Origin: an uncultured Bulleidia sp.
GTDB taxonomy: Bacteria; Bacillota_I; Bacilli_A; Erysipelotrichales; Erysipelotrichaceae
DNA length: 64,000 bases
Assembly (NCBI GenBank): GCA_934725105.1
Contig: CAKVBD010000003.1
Span: forward strand, 1-64,000
Direction of reading: 5' to 3'
Shown here: one piece after another, positions 61,864 to 64,000 of the stretch
Layout of the letters: each line of letters opens with the position of its first letter
Position numbering within the stretch: position 1 is the first letter of the stretch
Program-made: the position numbers and the translations under genes
The notes under the pieces: generated by a model
What the model saw: the letters and a program-made list of their open reading frames with translations, nothing else
Databases searched by the model: none
Told to the model about the DNA's origin: nothing

Positions 61864-62700
61864 ATGGATATCCAATTTCGTGGAAATACGCTTTCTGGTG
61901 ATCCTGCAAAGCATATTTCATACGCTGTTTTTATTGATCAGCAAAACAAAACATTATATGTTGGCTGTACAAAATATACATATGTCAAAAAAGGAATGTA
62001 TCCAAACGACACCATTACATTTATAGGTGCAACAAATCCAGACACTTCTTCATTCATCAATCCAACACATTTAAAGAATTATTCCTTCTCTCATTTTATG
62101 TTTACTGATTCCAGAACAAAATTCCGTACAAATGAAGTCTATGCAAAAAGTCGAGGCATGACATATGAAATCCCAGTTACATTACAACGCAAACTTCCTG
62201 CATCCAGTGAAGCAATCCATCATTATCAGAATGCTTTACAATGTTATGAAAAAGCAAATGCCATCTATCAAAAAGATTTTGATGATACATCTTTTGCCAC
62301 AAATATGAGAAGTACAGTAGATCAGCTCACAAAATCACTAGTTGAATATTATCAAATCAATGAAAACTATCAAATCTTTATCAATACTCAAAAGATTCCA
62401 TCCGATACTTTATACAACCGCATTTCATTTCTACATGCACAAAACTACATCACTTCTTCTCAGCGCTCCCTCTTTCATGACATCCGCTTAAACTGCAACA
62501 ATGCTTCCCATGGAGAAAGCGTGCATATTTCTAAAACAATCGCAAAAACATGGCTGGAAAGAATGGATCAAATACTACAAAGCTACCGAAGAGATTTCAC
62601 AAAGCAAGAAAAAACGATCAACACAAAGAATGTATTCTTGTTTCTTCTATTCGCGCTGCTTCTTTTTGCACTCACTGTATATCTCATCATGCATCTATAG
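61864..62700 (+). CDS. DUF4145-like tail-anchored protein
   Basis: 278 residues from the ATG at 61864 (AAAGGAAAG upstream). The first 120 residues (MDIQFRGNTLSGDPAKHISY) are a globular region with no recognised family. The middle contains FHDIRLNCNNASHGESV, which fits the DUF4145 signature (I-R-x-x-x-N-x-A-S-H). The C-terminus is one transmembrane helix (VFLFLLFALLLFALTVYLI), giving a tail-anchored topology with the bulk in the cytoplasm. Preceded by an extended -10 (TGTTATACT). Divergent from mglB. Function unknown; DUF4145 proteins are often linked to nucleases or defence. Confidence 0.55.
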   Translation: MDIQFRGNTLSGDPAKHISYAVFIDQQNKTLYVGCTKYTYVKKGMYPNDTITFIGATNPDTSSFINPTHLKNYSFSHFMFTDSRTKFRTNEVYAKSRGMTYEIPVTLQRKLPASSEAIHHYQNALQCYEKANAIYQKDFDDTSFATNMRSTVDQLTKSLVEYYQINENYQIFINTQKIPSDTLYNRISFLHAQNYITSSQRSLFHDIRLNCNNASHGESVHISKTIAKTWLERMDQILQSYRRDFTKQEKTINTKNVFLFLLFALLLFALTVYLIMHL

Positions 62701-62701
62701 A

Positions 62702-62728
62702 AAAAGTAGAGACCCGCTCTACTTTTTT
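62702..62728. terminator. Bidirectional terminator
   Basis: 10-bp stem AAAAGTAGAG / CTCTACTTTT with ACCCG loop and T-runs on both sides, between convergent genes. Confidence 0.88.
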
Positions 62729-62731
62729 CAA

Positions 62732-64000
62732 TTATCGATAAACGTGTTTGATACGCATCCATATACCACCAACAGTAATAGATGAAATCAAAACACATAC
62801 TTCTAAAAATATTCTAGATTCATCTTTTGTATTGACTGTTTCATTTGGCCTGTCTTCTACCTGAATGACAAGTGGTTCAAGGAATGTGTAGTTTTCTGGA
62901 TATACAATGTCAAATTTTGATTCATTTAATTGATATCCCTTTGGTGCCTTTGTTTCCTGGATGTAATAGCCTTCTTCATATGGAATTTCAAACTGCACTG
63001 TGCCAGAATCATCTGTTGTTAGAATACAATCGTTTCCGTCCTTATCTTTTACAATCTGATGATCTTTATCATACAGCGTAAACGTTGCCCCTTTGAGTAG
63101 CGTATCTGTAGAAGAAGCGTCTTTCTTCAATACTTTGATACGAACATCTTTTTTCATATCCATTGCCTGGATACATTGAACATTCTCTTTTGTACCAGTA
63201 ACATAAAATGCAATATCCTCCATCATTGCATATCCAAACGGAGCTTCTGCTTCTCTTAAGATATACCAGTATTTCTTTGTTTCATCACTGCCTTTGACAT
63301 AAGAAGAAATATCATGTTGCTTTCCATCTGTCAGAAATGTATATACAGGTTCCATGCCTTCCAATGCATGAATTTCACCATCTTCATTCTCTTCTGCTTC
63401 AAGAATCTCTAATTTCGCATTTACAACACCATTTCCATACTGATCCACTTTATTCACAAACACACCTGTTGTTTCATCTACCATAGTAATTGTGATACAT
63501 GTTGCATCATTATTGATTTTTGGTACAACAAACGTTAGATTTGCTGTCTGGAAAACACCTGCAACAATTTCTTCTTCAATAAGTTCATATGTATGACCAG
63601 TCTTTAATACCTTATCTAAAATAAATGGCTGTTCTGTTGTAATACCATCATTTTCTAATGGAATTTCTATTTGCTCTGTACGATCAAACAGTTTCAATTT
63701 CACACCACTGACGATATTTCCATTTTCATCTACTTTTTTAATTTTGTACATGACTGGTGCATCTTTCATTGCAACCTGCTGCACAAGTTTTCCTTGATTG
63801 ACTGTAAATGAGATATCTGTTGTCTGGTAGTAGCCTAATGGAGAAAGATCTTCTCGTAAAGTATATGTTCCATTTTCTTTCAAGCCTTCAATTGTATGTG
63901 GCTGATCTTTAGAAATCCATGTATCTACAACATTCTCATTTTCATCCAGCACACTTAATTGTGCACCTTCTAATTCCTTATCATTTGTAATATCTTTTTT
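62732..64000 (-). CDS. Cna-B repeat surface protein, C-terminal part (runs off window)
   Basis: The frame is open to the window edge, so at least 422 C-terminal residues are seen. At least four SpaA/Cna-B domains occur in tandem (starts near KKDITNDKELEGAQLSV, MYKIKKVDENGNIVSG, VFVNKVDQYGNGVVNA, VRIKVLKKDASSTD), with the Lys near the start and E-x-x-A-P-x-G-Y (EAEAPFGYAM, ETKAPKGYQL) near the end that form isopeptide bonds. The C-terminus is a transmembrane helix and RIKHVYR. No LPXTG is present; the position reads VNTKDES, so sortase anchoring is uncertain. Likely a pilin or adhesin. Confidence 0.88.
   Translation of the reverse strand, partial: KKDITNDKELEGAQLSVLDENENVVDTWISKDQPHTIEGLKENGTYTLREDLSPLGYYQTTDISFTVNQGKLVQQVAMKDAPVMYKIKKVDENGNIVSGVKLKLFDRTEQIEIPLENDGITTEQPFILDKVLKTGHTYELIEEEIVAGVFQTANLTFVVPKINNDATCITITMVDETTGVFVNKVDQYGNGVVNAKLEILEAEENEDGEIHALEGMEPVYTFLTDGKQHDISSYVKGSDETKKYWYILREAEAPFGYAMMEDIAFYVTGTKENVQCIQAMDMKKDVRIKVLKKDASSTDTLLKGATFTLYDKDHQIVKDKDGNDCILTTDDSGTVQFEIPYEEGYYIQETKAPKGYQLNESKFDIVYPENYTFLEPLVIQVEDRPNETVNTKDESRIFLEVCVLISSITVGGIWMRIKHVYR

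Overview
The window looks like chromosomal core sequence of a low-GC, anaerobic, Gram-positive bacterium. It has a SufCDSUB operon, MurT/GatD, fused SecDF, YneF, a long-form ribosome hibernation factor, a T-box on hisS-aspS and a pyruvate:ferredoxin oxidoreductase. The gene set, together with the Cas4-like/DUF2779 protein and Cna-B surface proteins, fits best with Erysipelotrichia-type Bacillota (gut commensal lineages related to Holdemanella or Catenibacterium). That placement is an inference; no rRNA gene is present. Most genes lie on the minus strand. I found no phage, insertion sequence or CRISPR array.

Layout. 0.1-6.4 kb: a secreted SH3-like protein, a 5-formyl-THF cyclo-ligase and the suf Fe-S assembly operon. 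6.5-9.5 kb (plus strand): two PrsA-like foldases, a HIT hydrolase and a Nudix-like protein. 9.5-16.7 kb: GatD/MurT (lipid II amidation), YhaM, and a glycolipid locus of two GT4 glycosyltransferases plus a flippase-like protein; one glycosyltransferase is fused in frame to a complete RecX. 16.8-20.8 kb: PFOR and YneF. 20.9-24.2 kb: hisS-aspS behind a T-box with overlapping Asp/His specifier codons. 24.2-34.6 kb: rel, apt, recJ, murD, murL, a HAD phosphatase, secDF and comN. 34.7-40.5 kb: the start of the division/cell-wall cluster (mraZ-rsmH-ftsL-pbp-mraY) under a five-repeat MraZ operator, then rpmF with yceD. 40.5-51.5 kb: metabolic and housekeeping genes, including ptsI preceded by an acyl-carrier-like protein without the phosphopantetheine serine, a Cas4-like/RNase H-like fusion, aroD, tRNA-Ser(GGA), a putative flavinylated lipoprotein and an NSS symporter. 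51.5-61.7 kb: a sugar-sensing unit (YesN-type regulator, LytS/YesM-type kinase, two sugar-binding proteins) beside an mglBAC sugar transporter with a cre site. 61.8-64 kb: a DUF4145-like membrane protein and the C-terminal part of a Cna-B repeat surface protein that runs off the window.

How the genes work together. Cell-envelope synthesis dominates: MurD and MurL suggest D-glutamate is placed in peptidoglycan by epimerising a precursor that already carries L-Glu; MurT/GatD amidate it; MraY, the class B PBP, FtsL and RsmH belong to the division cluster; the glycosyltransferases probably make membrane glycolipids. Carbon control is the second theme: PTS enzyme I, cre-like sites at mglB and at the flavoprotein gene, and a dedicated sensor system for the mgl transporter.

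A recurring oddity is that five genes without a Shine-Dalgarno sequence have a TATAAT-like hexamer ending only 6-9 bases before the start codon, which suggests leaderless mRNAs. No gene-free stretch exceeds 300 bases; the longest (23916-24205) is the T-box leader.
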